A DNA stretch of 64,000 nucleotides from Burkholderiaceae bacterium. GTDB taxonomy: Bacteria > Pseudomonadota > Gammaproteobacteria > Burkholderiales > Burkholderiaceae. The stretch covers positions 4,517 through 68,516 of the forward strand of contig JAJPEN010000076.1 of assembly GCA_021166835.1 (NCBI GenBank), given 5' to 3'. The notes beneath the pieces are model-generated. The model was given only the letters and a program-made list of their open reading frames with translations, did not search any database and was not told where the DNA came from. Below, piece by piece: positions 9,333-17,260 of the stretch (its first letter is position 1; each line of letters starts with the position of its first letter). The position numbers were made by a program, and so were the translations under genes.

Positions 9333-9794
9333 TTGAGCGTTCCGATCGGCAGTCCGATTCCCGCTTTTCGCGCCGCCTCCACGGGCGGCGAGATCGACTC
9401 GGCGGATCTGAAGGGACGAAAGCTCGTCCTGTACTTCTACCCCAAGGACAACACTCCGGGCTGCACGCGCCAGGGCGCGGACTTCCGCGACCGGCACGAT
9501 GCTTTCGTCCGGGCCGGCGCCGTCGTCCTCGGCGTCTCGCGTGACAGCCTGAAATCGCACGCGAGCTTCAAGTCGAAGCTGCAGTTTCCCTTCGAACTGG
9601 TGTCCGACGCCGACGAGGCGCTGTGTCGGGCATTCGACGTGCTTCGCGAGAAGATGCTGTACGGCCGAAAGGTGCGCGGCATCGAGCGCTCCACCTTCGT
9701 CTTCGACGCGGACGGCAGGCTCGTGCGCGAATGGCGAGGCGTGCGGGTGCCGGGGCACGTGGACGAAGTGCTCGACGTCGTACGCTCGCTCTGA
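9333..9794 (+). CDS. bcp: Thiol peroxidase, Bcp/PrxQ peroxiredoxin
   Basis: 153 residues from a TTG start with GGAG upstream. The peroxidatic cysteine is C44 in the motif DNTPGCTRQ. The resolving cysteine found five residues later in E. coli Bcp is replaced by alanine; the only other cysteine is C98. The enzyme may therefore use another resolving partner or act as a 1-Cys type. It reduces hydrogen and organic peroxides with thioredoxin in known members. The PhoH gene starts 12 bases after its stop. Confidence 0.92.
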   Translation: MSVPIGSPIPAFRAASTGGEIDSADLKGRKLVLYFYPKDNTPGCTRQGADFRDRHDAFVRAGAVVLGVSRDSLKSHASFKSKLQFPFELVSDADEALCRAFDVLREKMLYGRKVRGIERSTFVFDADGRLVREWRGVRVPGHVDEVLDVVRSL

Positions 9795-9806
9795 GAACCG
9801 CAACGA

Positions 9807-11753
9807 ATGCCGCTACCGAAACCCCCGAGCAAACCCGCCACCCTTCTCGATCTGACCAGCGCCGTGCAGGCCCGCGCGAAACGCGCAGGCGAGGCGGCGG
9901 AGGCGCCGCCGGCGAGCGGCCGCGACGAAGACGAGGCGCCGGCGCGTGTCGTTCCGATGCGCGGGAAGGCCCGAGTCGGGGAGGCCCGAGTCGGGGAGGC
10001 CCGAGTCGAGGAGGCTGAGGCGCCGCGGGAGGTGGAGCGGCCGCGCCGCGGGACTGGCGCTGCGCAGCTGCCTGCGGTTCTGAAGGCGGCGCCGCCGCCA
10101 GCGATGAAGCCGATGCCCGCGCCGGCGATGGAACCCGCGCCGGCGCCCGCGATGAAAACCTCGGCGGGCCCGACGATGAAGCCGGCGGCTGCCCCGGCAG
10201 CGCCGACGCAGGCGCCTCGGACCCGGCCGGAAGCGAAGCAGACGGCGCAGCCGTCGACGCAACGGCAGCCACTGCCCTCCGCAAAGGCGACGCCGGATTC
10301 GGCGGGCAAGCCTGCACGCCCCGCCCGCCCCGACAGCCAGACGCGCGCCCGCCCGCGCACGAGCGCAGAAGCGCCGAAGCTCTTCGTGCTCGACACCAAC
10401 GTGCTGATGCACGACCCGAGCAGCCTGTTCCGCTTCGCCGAGCACGATCTGTACCTGCCGATGATGACGCTCGAGGAGCTCGACAACCACAAGAAGGGGA
10501 TGTCGGAGGTCTCGCGCAACGCCCGGCAGGTGAGCCGCACGCTCGACGAATTGATCGAGGCGGCCGGCGAGGCCGACATCACCGACGGCATCCCGCTCGC
10601 TGCGCTGGGCAACCGCGACGCCGCAGGACGGCTGTTCTTCCAGACACAGGCGATCGCGTCGATGCTGCCGTCGAGCCTGCCGATGGGCAAGGCCGACAAC
10701 CAGATCCTGGGCGTCGTGCGTGCGTTGCAGGAGCGGCTGCACGACCGGCAGGTGGTGCTGCTGTCGAAAGACATCAACATGCGGATCAAGGCCCGGACGA
10801 TGGGCCTGCCCGCCGAGGACTACTTCAACGACCAGGTCCTCGAGGACACCGACCTGCTCTACACCGGCGTGCTGCGGCTGCCGGACGACTTCTGGGAGAA
10901 GCACGGCAAGGGGATCGAGTCGTGGCAGCAGGGCGGCTACACCTTCTACCGGATCAGCGGCCCGCTCGTCTCGTCGCTGCTGCTGAACCAGTTCGTCTGG
11001 TTCGAAGGCGACATGCCGCTGCTCGCGAAAGTGCGCGAGATCGCCGGACGCACGGCGGTGCTGCAGACATTGCGCGATTACGGTCATGGCAAGAACGCCG
11101 TGTGGGGAATCACCGCGCGCAACCGCGAGCAGAACTTCGCGCTGAATCTGCTGATGGACCCCGAGGTCGACTTCGTCACGCTGCTCGGCCAGGCGGGCAC
11201 CGGCAAGACGCTGATCACGCTCGCCGCGGGTCTCGTCCAGGTGCTCGAATCCAAGCGCTACACCGAGATCGTGATGACGCGCGCCACGGTGCCGGTGGGC
11301 GAGGACATCGGCTACCTGCCGGGCACCGAGGAGGAGAAGATGCAGCCGTGGATGGGTGCGCTCGAGGACAACCTCGAGGTGCTCAACCGCAGCGATCCGG
11401 CGGCCGGCGAATGGGGACGCGCGGCGACCAACGACCTGATCCGCTCGCGCGTGCGCGTGAAGTCGATGTCGTTCATGCGCGGGCGCACCTTCACCAACAA
11501 GTACCTGATCGTCGACGAGGCGCAGAACCTCACGCCGAAGCAGATGAAGACACTGGTGACGCGCGCGGGCCCCGGGACGAAGGTCGTCTGCATGGGGAAC
11601 ATCGCGCAGATCGACACGCCGTACCTGACGGAAGGGTCGTCGGGGCTGACCTATGTCGTCGACCGCTTCAAGGGGTGGCCGCATGCGGGGCATGTGACGC
11701 TGCAGCGGGGGGAGAGGTCGAGGCTGGCGGATTTTGCGGCGGAGGTGCTTTAA
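9807..11753 (+). CDS. phoH: PIN-domain/PhoH-family ATPase
   Basis: 648 residues. An alanine/proline/methionine-rich, low-complexity N-terminal extension (about residues 1-185) is followed by a PIN nuclease domain beginning FVLDTNVLMHDP near residue 193, and a PhoH ATPase domain with Walker A GQAGTGKT near residue 460 and LIVDEAQNLTP near 570. This PIN-PhoH architecture is linked in other bacteria to RNA unwinding and cleavage. Only the domain part is conserved; the long extension is unusual and contains a DNA-level tandem repeat (9969-10013). Confidence 0.92.
   Translation: MPLPKPPSKPATLLDLTSAVQARAKRAGEAAEAPPASGRDEDEAPARVVPMRGKARVGEARVGEARVEEAEAPREVERPRRGTGAAQLPAVLKAAPPPAMKPMPAPAMEPAPAPAMKTSAGPTMKPAAAPAAPTQAPRTRPEAKQTAQPSTQRQPLPSAKATPDSAGKPARPARPDSQTRARPRTSAEAPKLFVLDTNVLMHDPSSLFRFAEHDLYLPMMTLEELDNHKKGMSEVSRNARQVSRTLDELIEAAGEADITDGIPLAALGNRDAAGRLFFQTQAIASMLPSSLPMGKADNQILGVVRALQERLHDRQVVLLSKDINMRIKARTMGLPAEDYFNDQVLEDTDLLYTGVLRLPDDFWEKHGKGIESWQQGGYTFYRISGPLVSSLLLNQFVWFEGDMPLLAKVREIAGRTAVLQTLRDYGHGKNAVWGITARNREQNFALNLLMDPEVDFVTLLGQAGTGKTLITLAAGLVQVLESKRYTEIVMTRATVPVGEDIGYLPGTEEEKMQPWMGALEDNLEVLNRSDPAAGEWGRAATNDLIRSRVRVKSMSFMRGRTFTNKYLIVDEAQNLTPKQMKTLVTRAGPGTKVVCMGNIAQIDTPYLTEGSSGLTYVVDRFKGWPHAGHVTLQRGERSRLADFAAEVL
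9969..10013 (+). repeat. Three 15-bp in-frame repeats in phoH
   Basis: Two perfect and one near-perfect copies of a 15-bp unit (9969-9983, 9984-9998, 9999-10013) encode ARVGE repeated. The unit keeps the frame and lies in the disordered N-terminal extension, so copy-number change would alter only linker length. Confidence 0.85.
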
Positions 11754-11930
11754 GCGGCACGCGAGCGCCGAAATGCGAAATATCCGGGGCTGCAAATCGC
11801 AGCGTTTCTGCTTCCGCAATCGGCTACGCAGCGCTGAATGCAGCTTTCCGCAGCGCGGCGTACTACCGGGCGGACCGGCCGATGAACTGCGCGAAGGCCC
11901 GAGCGGCCGAGCCGCGCCACCCGTACCCGC

Positions 11931-13313
11931 CTACCCGCTCGTGTAGTTCTCGAACTTCGTGTACTGCCCGACGAAGGTCAGGCGCACCGTTCCGATCGGT
12001 CCGTTGCGCTGCTTGCCGATGATGATCTCGGCAACGCCCTTGTCGGTGGAGTCGGGGTTGTAGACCTCATCGCGGTAGATGAAGACGATGACGTCTGCGT
12101 CCTGCTCGATCGCACCCGATTCGCGCAGATCCGACATCACCGGCCGCTTGTTCGGCCGCTGCTCGAGCGAGCGGTTCAGCTGCGACAGCGCGATCACCGG
12201 ACAATCCAGCTCCTTGGCAAGCGCCTTCAGCGAGCGCGAGATCTCGGAGATCTCGGTGGCGCGGTTCTCGCCGGTGGACGTGGCCGACATCAGCTGCAGG
12301 TAATCGACCACGATCAGGCCCAGCCGTCCGCACTGGCGCGACAGGCGACGCGCGCGCGCGCGCAGCTCGAGCGCGTTCAACGCCGGCGTCTCGTCGATGA
12401 ACAGCTGCGCGTCCTGCATCTTCTGGATCGCGCTGGTGAGACGCGGCCAGTCGTCGTCGACCAGGCGTCCGGTGCGCAGGCGCTGCTGGTCGAGCCGACC
12501 CACCGAGCAGACCAGGCGCATCGCCAGCTGCGTGGCGCCCATCTCCATCGAGAACACGGCCACCGGCAGGCCCTGGTCGACGGCGACGTGCTCGGCGATG
12601 TTCAGCGCCAGGGCCGTCTTGCCCATCGACGGGCGACCCGCCACGATCACCAGGTCCCCCGGCTGCAGCCCCGACGTCATCCGATCGAGATCGACGTAGC
12701 CGCTCGGCACGCCGGTGACGTCGTTCGGGTTGTTCTGGTTGTACAGCTCGTCGATGCGCTCGACGACCTTGCCGAGCAGATCGGGCAGCGGCTGGAAACC
12801 GGCCTGCCCGCGCGCACCGTCTTCGGAGATCTGGAAGACCTTCGATTCGGCTTCGTCGAGCAGCTGGCGGGTGTCCTTGCCGGCCGGATTCAGCGCCGAC
12901 GTGGAGATGTCGTCGGCGGTGGAGATGAGCTTGCGCAGCACCGCGCGGTCGCGGACGATTTCCGCGTAGCGGCGGATGTTCGCCGCCGACGGGGTTTCCT
13001 GCGCGAGCGCGTTCAGGTAGACGAGGCCGCCGGCGTCGTCGTCCTTGCCGGCGACCTTCAGCGCCTCGTAGACGGTGACGACGTCGGCCGGGTGGCTGCG
13101 TTCGATCAGCCGGCCGATCTGCTGCCAGATCAGCTGATGATCGTAGCGATAGAAATCGTCCTCGCGCAGCAGGTCGGCCACGCGGTCGAAGGCGGTGTTG
13201 TCGAGCAGCAGCCCGCCGAGCACCGCCTGCTCGGCTTCGATCGAATGCGGCGGCACGCGCAGCGCCGCGATCTGCGGATCGGCGGATGCCGCGTCGTGCG
13301 GAACCGCGGACAT
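11931..13313 (-). CDS. dnaB: Replicative DNA helicase DnaB
   Basis: 460 residues. The N-terminal domain starts PPHSIEAEQAVLGGLLLDN near residue 21; the RecA-type motor has Walker A GRPSMGKTALALNIA near residue 213 and LIVVDYLQLM near 315. DnaB is the hexameric 5'-3' helicase of the replication fork. Last gene of the rpsF-priB-rpsR-rplI-dnaB operon, 52 bases after rplI. The 177 bases between it and the convergent phoH gene hold only a weak hairpin (GCTGC/GCAGC near 11795) and no clear terminator. Confidence 0.97.
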   Translation of the reverse strand: MSAVPHDAASADPQIAALRVPPHSIEAEQAVLGGLLLDNTAFDRVADLLREDDFYRYDHQLIWQQIGRLIERSHPADVVTVYEALKVAGKDDDAGGLVYLNALAQETPSAANIRRYAEIVRDRAVLRKLISTADDISTSALNPAGKDTRQLLDEAESKVFQISEDGARGQAGFQPLPDLLGKVVERIDELYNQNNPNDVTGVPSGYVDLDRMTSGLQPGDLVIVAGRPSMGKTALALNIAEHVAVDQGLPVAVFSMEMGATQLAMRLVCSVGRLDQQRLRTGRLVDDDWPRLTSAIQKMQDAQLFIDETPALNALELRARARRLSRQCGRLGLIVVDYLQLMSATSTGENRATEISEISRSLKALAKELDCPVIALSQLNRSLEQRPNKRPVMSDLRESGAIEQDADVIVFIYRDEVYNPDSTDKGVAEIIIGKQRNGPIGTVRLTFVGQYTKFENYTSG

Positions 13314-13365
13314 CGCTGCGCGCTTCGGCCGGTCGTCGTCGTCGTAGCGGAAGCGGCTCGCGGCC

Positions 13366-13818
13366 TCAGGCCGTCTCGCCGACCACCGAAACCGTGATCT
13401 CGACGACGACGTCGCTGTGCGGCGCGACCTCGACGCTGTACTCGCCCACCGACTTCAGCGGCCCCGAGGGCATCCGCACCATCTGCTTCTCGACCTCGAA
13501 GCCCTGCTTCTTCAGGCTCTCGGCGATGTCGAAGTTGGTGACCGAGCCGAACAGGCGGCCGTCGACGCCGGCCTTCTGCACGATGCGCACGCTCGTGCCG
13601 GCCAGGCGATCGCCCAGCGCGCGCGCGGCGGCGAGCCGCTCGCTTTGCACTTTCTCGAGCTCGGCGCGGCGGTTCTCGAATTCCTGGATGGCCGACGGCG
13701 TGGCGCGGCGCGCCTTGCCGGTGGGAATCAGGAAGTTGCGCGCGAAGCCGTCGCGCACCTTGACGACGTCGCCCAGCTGGCCGAGGTTGACGACTTTCTC
13801 GAGCAGGATGATCTGCAT
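13366..13818 (-). CDS. rplI: Large ribosomal subunit protein bL9
   Basis: 150 residues, standard L9 length. The N-terminal domain reads [21 protein letters not shown], then the long connecting helix and the C-terminal RNA-binding domain. The ATG at 13818 is chosen because it begins the conserved MQIILLE; a longer frame upstream is not part of L9. It sits 16 bases after rpsR in the S6/S18/L9 operon. Confidence 0.98.
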   Translation of the reverse strand: MQIILLEKVVNLGQLGDVVKVRDGFARNFLIPTGKARRATPSAIQEFENRRAELEKVQSERLAAARALGDRLAGTSVRIVQKAGVDGRLFGSVTNFDIAESLKKQGFEVEKQMVRMPSGPLKSVGEYSVEVAPHSDVVVEITVSVVGETA

Positions 13819-13834
13819 TTGCGTTCCCGCGCCT

Positions 13835-14110
13835 TCAGTGATTGTCGGTGTACGGCAGCAGCGCGAGGAAGCGCGCACGCTTGATCGCATCCTGCAGCTG
13901 GCGCTGGTAGCGCGCCTTCGTACCGGTGAGCCGTGCCGGGATGATCTTGCCGGTGTCGGTGATGAAGTCTTTCAGCAGGTCGACGTCCTTGTAGTCGATC
14001 CACTCGATCTTCTCGGCCGTGAAGCGGCAGAACTTCTTGCGCTTGAACAGCGCGCTCTGCGCCGGACGGCGCGTCTTCTTGTCTTTCGAACCACGACGAA
14101 AGGTTGCCAT
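13835..14110 (-). CDS. rpsR: Small ribosomal subunit protein bS18
   Basis: 91 residues. Conserved S18 core with [23 protein letters not shown], then [23 protein letters not shown]. Forms a heterodimer with S6 on the 30S platform. GAGG precedes the ATG by five bases. Lies between priB and rplI. Confidence 0.98.
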   Translation of the reverse strand: MATFRRGSKDKKTRRPAQSALFKRKKFCRFTAEKIEWIDYKDVDLLKDFITDTGKIIPARLTGTKARYQRQLQDAIKRARFLALLPYTDNH

Positions 14111-14128
14111 GGGAGGTCCTCTGGTTGA

Positions 14129-14446
14129 TCAGTTCTGCTCGCCGCTCGATGCCGATACGGGAGCGAATTCGGTTACGTGCACGACGAGCGATTTCGACTG
14201 GCGGCGACGCGGCGCGAGGAATCCGTCGACGAGGATCGATGCGCCGAGTTGCAGCCGGTCGGCGCGCGCGGCGATCGCTCCGGCGAAACGCAGCGCGACG
14301 TCGAACTCGACCTGGCGCGCCTGTCCGGCCTCGGTCGTTTCGGACCGGTGGCTCAGCCGCGCGCCGAGCATCGCGATGCCCGCCGGCGTGTAGCGCAACG
14401 CTTCGCGCTCGGTGAGGGTTCCGCTCAGCTGCACTCGATTCCGCAC
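14129..14446 (-). CDS. priB: Primosomal replication protein PriB
   Basis: 105 residues, an OB-fold single-strand DNA-binding protein used with PriA in replication restart. The family pattern NRVQLSGTLTEREALRYTPAGIAMLG is evident near the N-terminus. The start is a GTG at 14446 with a weak ribosome binding site; a second GTG twelve bases later is possible. Position between rpsF and rpsR is the classic one. Confidence 0.93.
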   Translation of the reverse strand: MRNRVQLSGTLTEREALRYTPAGIAMLGARLSHRSETTEAGQARQVEFDVALRFAGAIAARADRLQLGASILVDGFLAPRRRQSKSLVVHVTEFAPVSASSGEQN

Positions 14447-14488
14447 GCCGGCCGGTTACTGCTGCGGGTTGCCGCTCGTCTGAGCGGT

Positions 14489-14908
14489 TCAGCCGGCCGC
14501 CCGCTCGCGCTCGCCCGTGCGCTCCGCCGGGCGATCGGAGCCCGGTTGCGGCGCTTCGGACGAAGCGGCCTTGCGTGCGTCTTCGCGCTGGATCTGCTTC
14601 CACATCGGCGAAGGGCCCGTTTCGGCTTTCTTCATCGCGACGACCAGGTGCCGCAGCACCGCGTCGTTGAAGCGGAACGCGTGCTCGAGTTCGTCGAGCG
14701 CGGGCTGCCCCACCTCGATGTTCATCAGCACGTAGTGCGCCTTGGCCATCTTCTGGATGGGATAGGCGAGCTGGCGGCGACCCCAGTCTTCGACCCGATG
14801 GACCTTGCCCTGCTGGGCCTCGATCATCGCCTTGTACCGCTCGAGCATCGCGGGCACCTGCTCGCTCTGGTCGGGGTGGACGATGAGCACGATCTCGTAA
14901 TGACGCAT
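14489..14908 (-). CDS. rpsF: Small ribosomal subunit protein bS6
   Basis: 139 residues. Starts [19 protein letters not shown] with AGGAG eight bases upstream. The S6 core ends near residue 95; the last 40 residues are a glutamate/alanine/proline-rich tail, common in betaproteobacteria. First gene of the ribosomal/replication operon. Its leader of about 180 bases is long enough for the S6:S18 autoregulatory RNA known in other bacteria, but that structure was not traced here. Confidence 0.97.
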   Translation of the reverse strand: MRHYEIVLIVHPDQSEQVPAMLERYKAMIEAQQGKVHRVEDWGRRQLAYPIQKMAKAHYVLMNIEVGQPALDELEHAFRFNDAVLRHLVVAMKKAETGPSPMWKQIQREDARKAASSEAPQPGSDRPAERTGERERAAG

Positions 14909-15090
14909 CGATTCTCCTGGTGCGGAGGCGAGCAGCGCGAGCCGGGAACGACCCAGCGCGACTCGACTCGAGCCCGACCGGATTCGCTTCGGGCAGCCGC
15001 CGGGGAAATCGGCGGGCCGCGCTGCAGCTTCCTTGTGGACGAAGGCCGCCGGTGTCCTGCGTCGAAGCACCGTGCGGCAAGGAACCGGCG

Positions 15091-15119
15091 ATTATAGCGT
15101 CAGTCGAGGTAGTAGTCGA
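15091..15119 (-). promoter_or_regulatory. Candidate sigma-70 promoter of rpsF operon
   Basis: Reading the minus strand, TCGACT (15114-15119) and a perfect TATAAT (15091-15096) are separated by 17 bases. It overlaps the end of the SIMPL-domain gene and lies about 180 bases before rpsF. Good match by eye to the consensus, untested. Confidence 0.5.
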
Positions 15120-15852
15120 TGGTCGAGACGACGCGCACTTTCTTGATGTGCGGCGTGCTCGCGTCGCGATCGCCGATCGAGAACTGGCCCTGCGAGGCGC
15201 GCCGGATGCTGCCGAGGCGGCTGCCCGAGTCTTCGGCGAACTTCGTCGCCGACGCGCGCGCGTTGCGCGTGGCCTCCTCGAGCATCGAGGGCTTGATCTC
15301 GTTGAGCTTCGTGAACAGGAACTGCGGCTGCGCGCCCTGCTCCGAGCCGAGGACGATGCCTTCGGCGCCCAGCTCGACGAGCCGGCTCATCGTCGCGCGC
15401 ACGCGCTCGACGTCCGGCGTGTAGACGGTGACCGTGGCGCGCCCGGTATAGCGGAACTCGCCGCGCTGCGGATCGCCCCATTCGCGGGCCTGCTTGTCGA
15501 CGACGTGCGGCGGGGAGACGCTCAACTGCTCGCGCGGAAAGCCGGCGCCGACGAGAAAGTCGAGGATGCGCTGGCTCGTGCGGTCGAGCGTGCGATACAG
15601 CGCGGCAACGTCGTTGCCGGCCGCCGAGTGCGCGATCGGCCAGATCGCGAGATCGGCCGGCACCTCGCGTTCGGACAGCCCCTTGACCTCGACGCTGCGG
15701 TCGAGCAGGCGGAAGTCGCGCACCGAGCGCGCCATCTGCCAGGCGCCGAGGACGAGCGCCAGACCCAGCAGCACGCCGAGGATCGCGGCGGCGAGCGGTC
15801 GACGGGGTGACAGGCTGCGCACGGGCGCTGGGGGCTGTGACGAGTCTTGCAT
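15100..15852 (-). CDS. SIMPL-domain (DUF541) protein, membrane anchored
   Basis: 250 residues from the ATG at 15852 (MQDSSQPPAP). One N-terminal hydrophobic segment at about residues 19-38 would anchor it, with the SIMPL domain (YnaF/BP26-type) outside: VEVKGLSEREVPADLAIWPI, and near the end KVRVVSTIDYYLD. Periplasmic members of the family form oligomers, but no biochemical role is established. The stop lies just inside the candidate rpsF promoter. A longer frame upstream is not supported. Confidence 0.8.
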   Translation of the reverse strand: MQDSSQPPAPVRSLSPRRPLAAAILGVLLGLALVLGAWQMARSVRDFRLLDRSVEVKGLSEREVPADLAIWPIAHSAAGNDVAALYRTLDRTSQRILDFLVGAGFPREQLSVSPPHVVDKQAREWGDPQRGEFRYTGRATVTVYTPDVERVRATMSRLVELGAEGIVLGSEQGAQPQFLFTKLNEIKPSMLEEATRNARASATKFAEDSGSRLGSIRRASQGQFSIGDRDASTPHIKKVRVVSTIDYYLD

Positions 15853-15948
15853 CGGCGGATGGTAGCCGAGGCGACGGGAATGGGCGACGCGGTGGGCTCG
15901 CGCGAGCACCGGGCGGCAGATCCGGCTGCCGCAGCCCACTTGCCTCGA

Positions 15949-16668
15949 TCAGCTCGCGACCGGCGGCTCCGCCTGGTCCCACCCCTCGCGGACCCCGGCG
16001 TACAGTGCCTCGAGGATCGCGCGTTCGCGCGACTCGATCGCTTCGAGAAAGCCGTGGGCGCCGCCGATCGTGCGGAAGGACTCGAAGCCGCGCACGAGGA
16101 AGTCCTGCATCTCGGACAGGCCGGCCAGCTGCGCGGGCTTCGCCATCGTCTTCAGCAGCCGTCCGATCATCGGGCGGCGCACGAGGCGATCGAGCGAATG
16201 GCCGACCGACTCGATCAGCGCGAGCTGATGCTCGCGCTCGGCGCGCGAGCCCGCCCGGCGATAGGCGTCGGCGTAGCGCGCGGCATCGATGCGAGAGACG
16301 TCCTCTTCGGACAGCTCGCGGGCGAGCGCGAGGTCGAGCCGCTCCGACAGCGCGTCCATCTCGATCGCGTCGGCGATCGTCTCGAGCGCCGCGTCGGGCA
16401 ACAGGCGCACCATCGTCGGCACCAGCCGCGCCAGTTCGGCGTCGCGCCGCGAGAAGTCCTTCGCGCCGTACAGGTCGTCGAGAAAGAAGCGGGCGGCCGC
16501 CGCGTACCGAGGGTCCCCGAGCAGGCGCCGGTGCGTGCGCGCCAGGCGCTGCGCCTGCCATTGCTTCACGGCGCCGACCGTTGCGCGCGTGCGCGCGTCG
16601 GCAGCGATCTCGCGACGCAGCCGCGCGACCTCGGCGGCACAGGTTTCCAGTCTTCGTCCCGGTTTCAT
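15949..16668 (-). CDS. Conserved hypothetical protein with FFLDDLYG motif
   Basis: 239 residues, mostly helical and charged, without signal peptide or membrane segment. It contains RYAAAARFFLDDLYGAKDFSRRD near residues 54-76, a motif seen in an uncharacterised proteobacterial family, and a long MQDFLVRGFESFR stretch near the C-terminus. No function is assigned. Stop is 97 bases before the SIMPL gene on the same strand; it is divergent from the GMC operon. Starts at ATG 16668. Confidence 0.75.
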   Translation of the reverse strand: MKPGRRLETCAAEVARLRREIAADARTRATVGAVKQWQAQRLARTHRRLLGDPRYAAAARFFLDDLYGAKDFSRRDAELARLVPTMVRLLPDAALETIADAIEMDALSERLDLALARELSEEDVSRIDAARYADAYRRAGSRAEREHQLALIESVGHSLDRLVRRPMIGRLLKTMAKPAQLAGLSEMQDFLVRGFESFRTIGGAHGFLEAIESRERAILEALYAGVREGWDQAEPPVAS

Positions 16669-16711
16669 GGCGCGACAGTGTGCGCTGCGCGCCGCCCGAA
16701 CGAAACCGCGG

Positions 16712-16731
16712 CATTAGAGCCGACCCTCTAG
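16712..16731. promoter_or_regulatory. CATTAG-N8-CTCTAG motif, copy 1
   Basis: CATTAG (16712-16717) and CTCTAG (16726-16731) are separated by eight bases, in the gap between the conserved hypothetical gene and the GMC operon. A TAAAAT that could be a -10 box starts ten bases further on (16742), only eight bases before the operon ATG. The same spaced pair occurs at 21875-21894. Probably a regulator site; the regulator is unknown. Confidence 0.45.
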
Positions 16732-16754
16732 CGCCCGCGCCTAAAATCGGCGCG

Positions 16755-17249
16755 ATGGCTACACGACGCGATTTCCTGAAGCTTGGCGCCGGCAGTGCGC
16801 TGCTGCTCGGCGCCTTCGGCATCGCCTCGCGCTACGTCGGGCGCAACGGGCTCGACGACCGCCGGGAAGTGCTGCTCGCGATGATCCCCGCCGTGCTCGA
16901 CGGCGCCCTGCCTTCCGCGCCCGAGCCGCGCGCACATGCGATCTCGGCGGCGCTGGCCGGCGTCGAGACGACGATCGCGGGGCTGACGCCGGCGACGCAG
17001 GACGAACTCGCTTCGCTGTTCCTCGCGCTGGCCGCCGCGCCTTCGCGGCTGCTGCTCGCCGGGCTGGCGAAGCCGTGGCGGGAAGCCGGCGTCGACGAGG
17101 TCGCCACGGTCCTGCAGGGCTGGCGCACGCATCGGCTGACGCTGCTGCAGGGCGCCTACCAGGCGCTGCACAAATTGATCCTCGGCGCCGCCTATGCCGA
17201 CGAAGCACGCTGGGCGGACATCGGCTATCCCGGTCCGCCGCGCTTCTGA
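16755..17249 (+). CDS. Tat-targeted small subunit paired with GMC oxidoreductase
   Basis: 164 residues. Starts with a twin-arginine signal (MATRRDFLKLGAGSALLLGAF), so export by Tat is expected. The rest is helical, resembling the small subunit 3-type partners of periplasmic GMC dehydrogenases such as gluconate 2-dehydrogenase. Ends 11 bases before the GMC flavoprotein, which has no signal of its own, suggesting that the flavoprotein is carried out with this subunit. Substrate unknown. Confidence 0.75.
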   Translation: MATRRDFLKLGAGSALLLGAFGIASRYVGRNGLDDRREVLLAMIPAVLDGALPSAPEPRAHAISAALAGVETTIAGLTPATQDELASLFLALAAAPSRLLLAGLAKPWREAGVDEVATVLQGWRTHRLTLLQGAYQALHKLILGAAYADEARWADIGYPGPPRF

Positions 17250-17260
17250 GGAAACCGACG

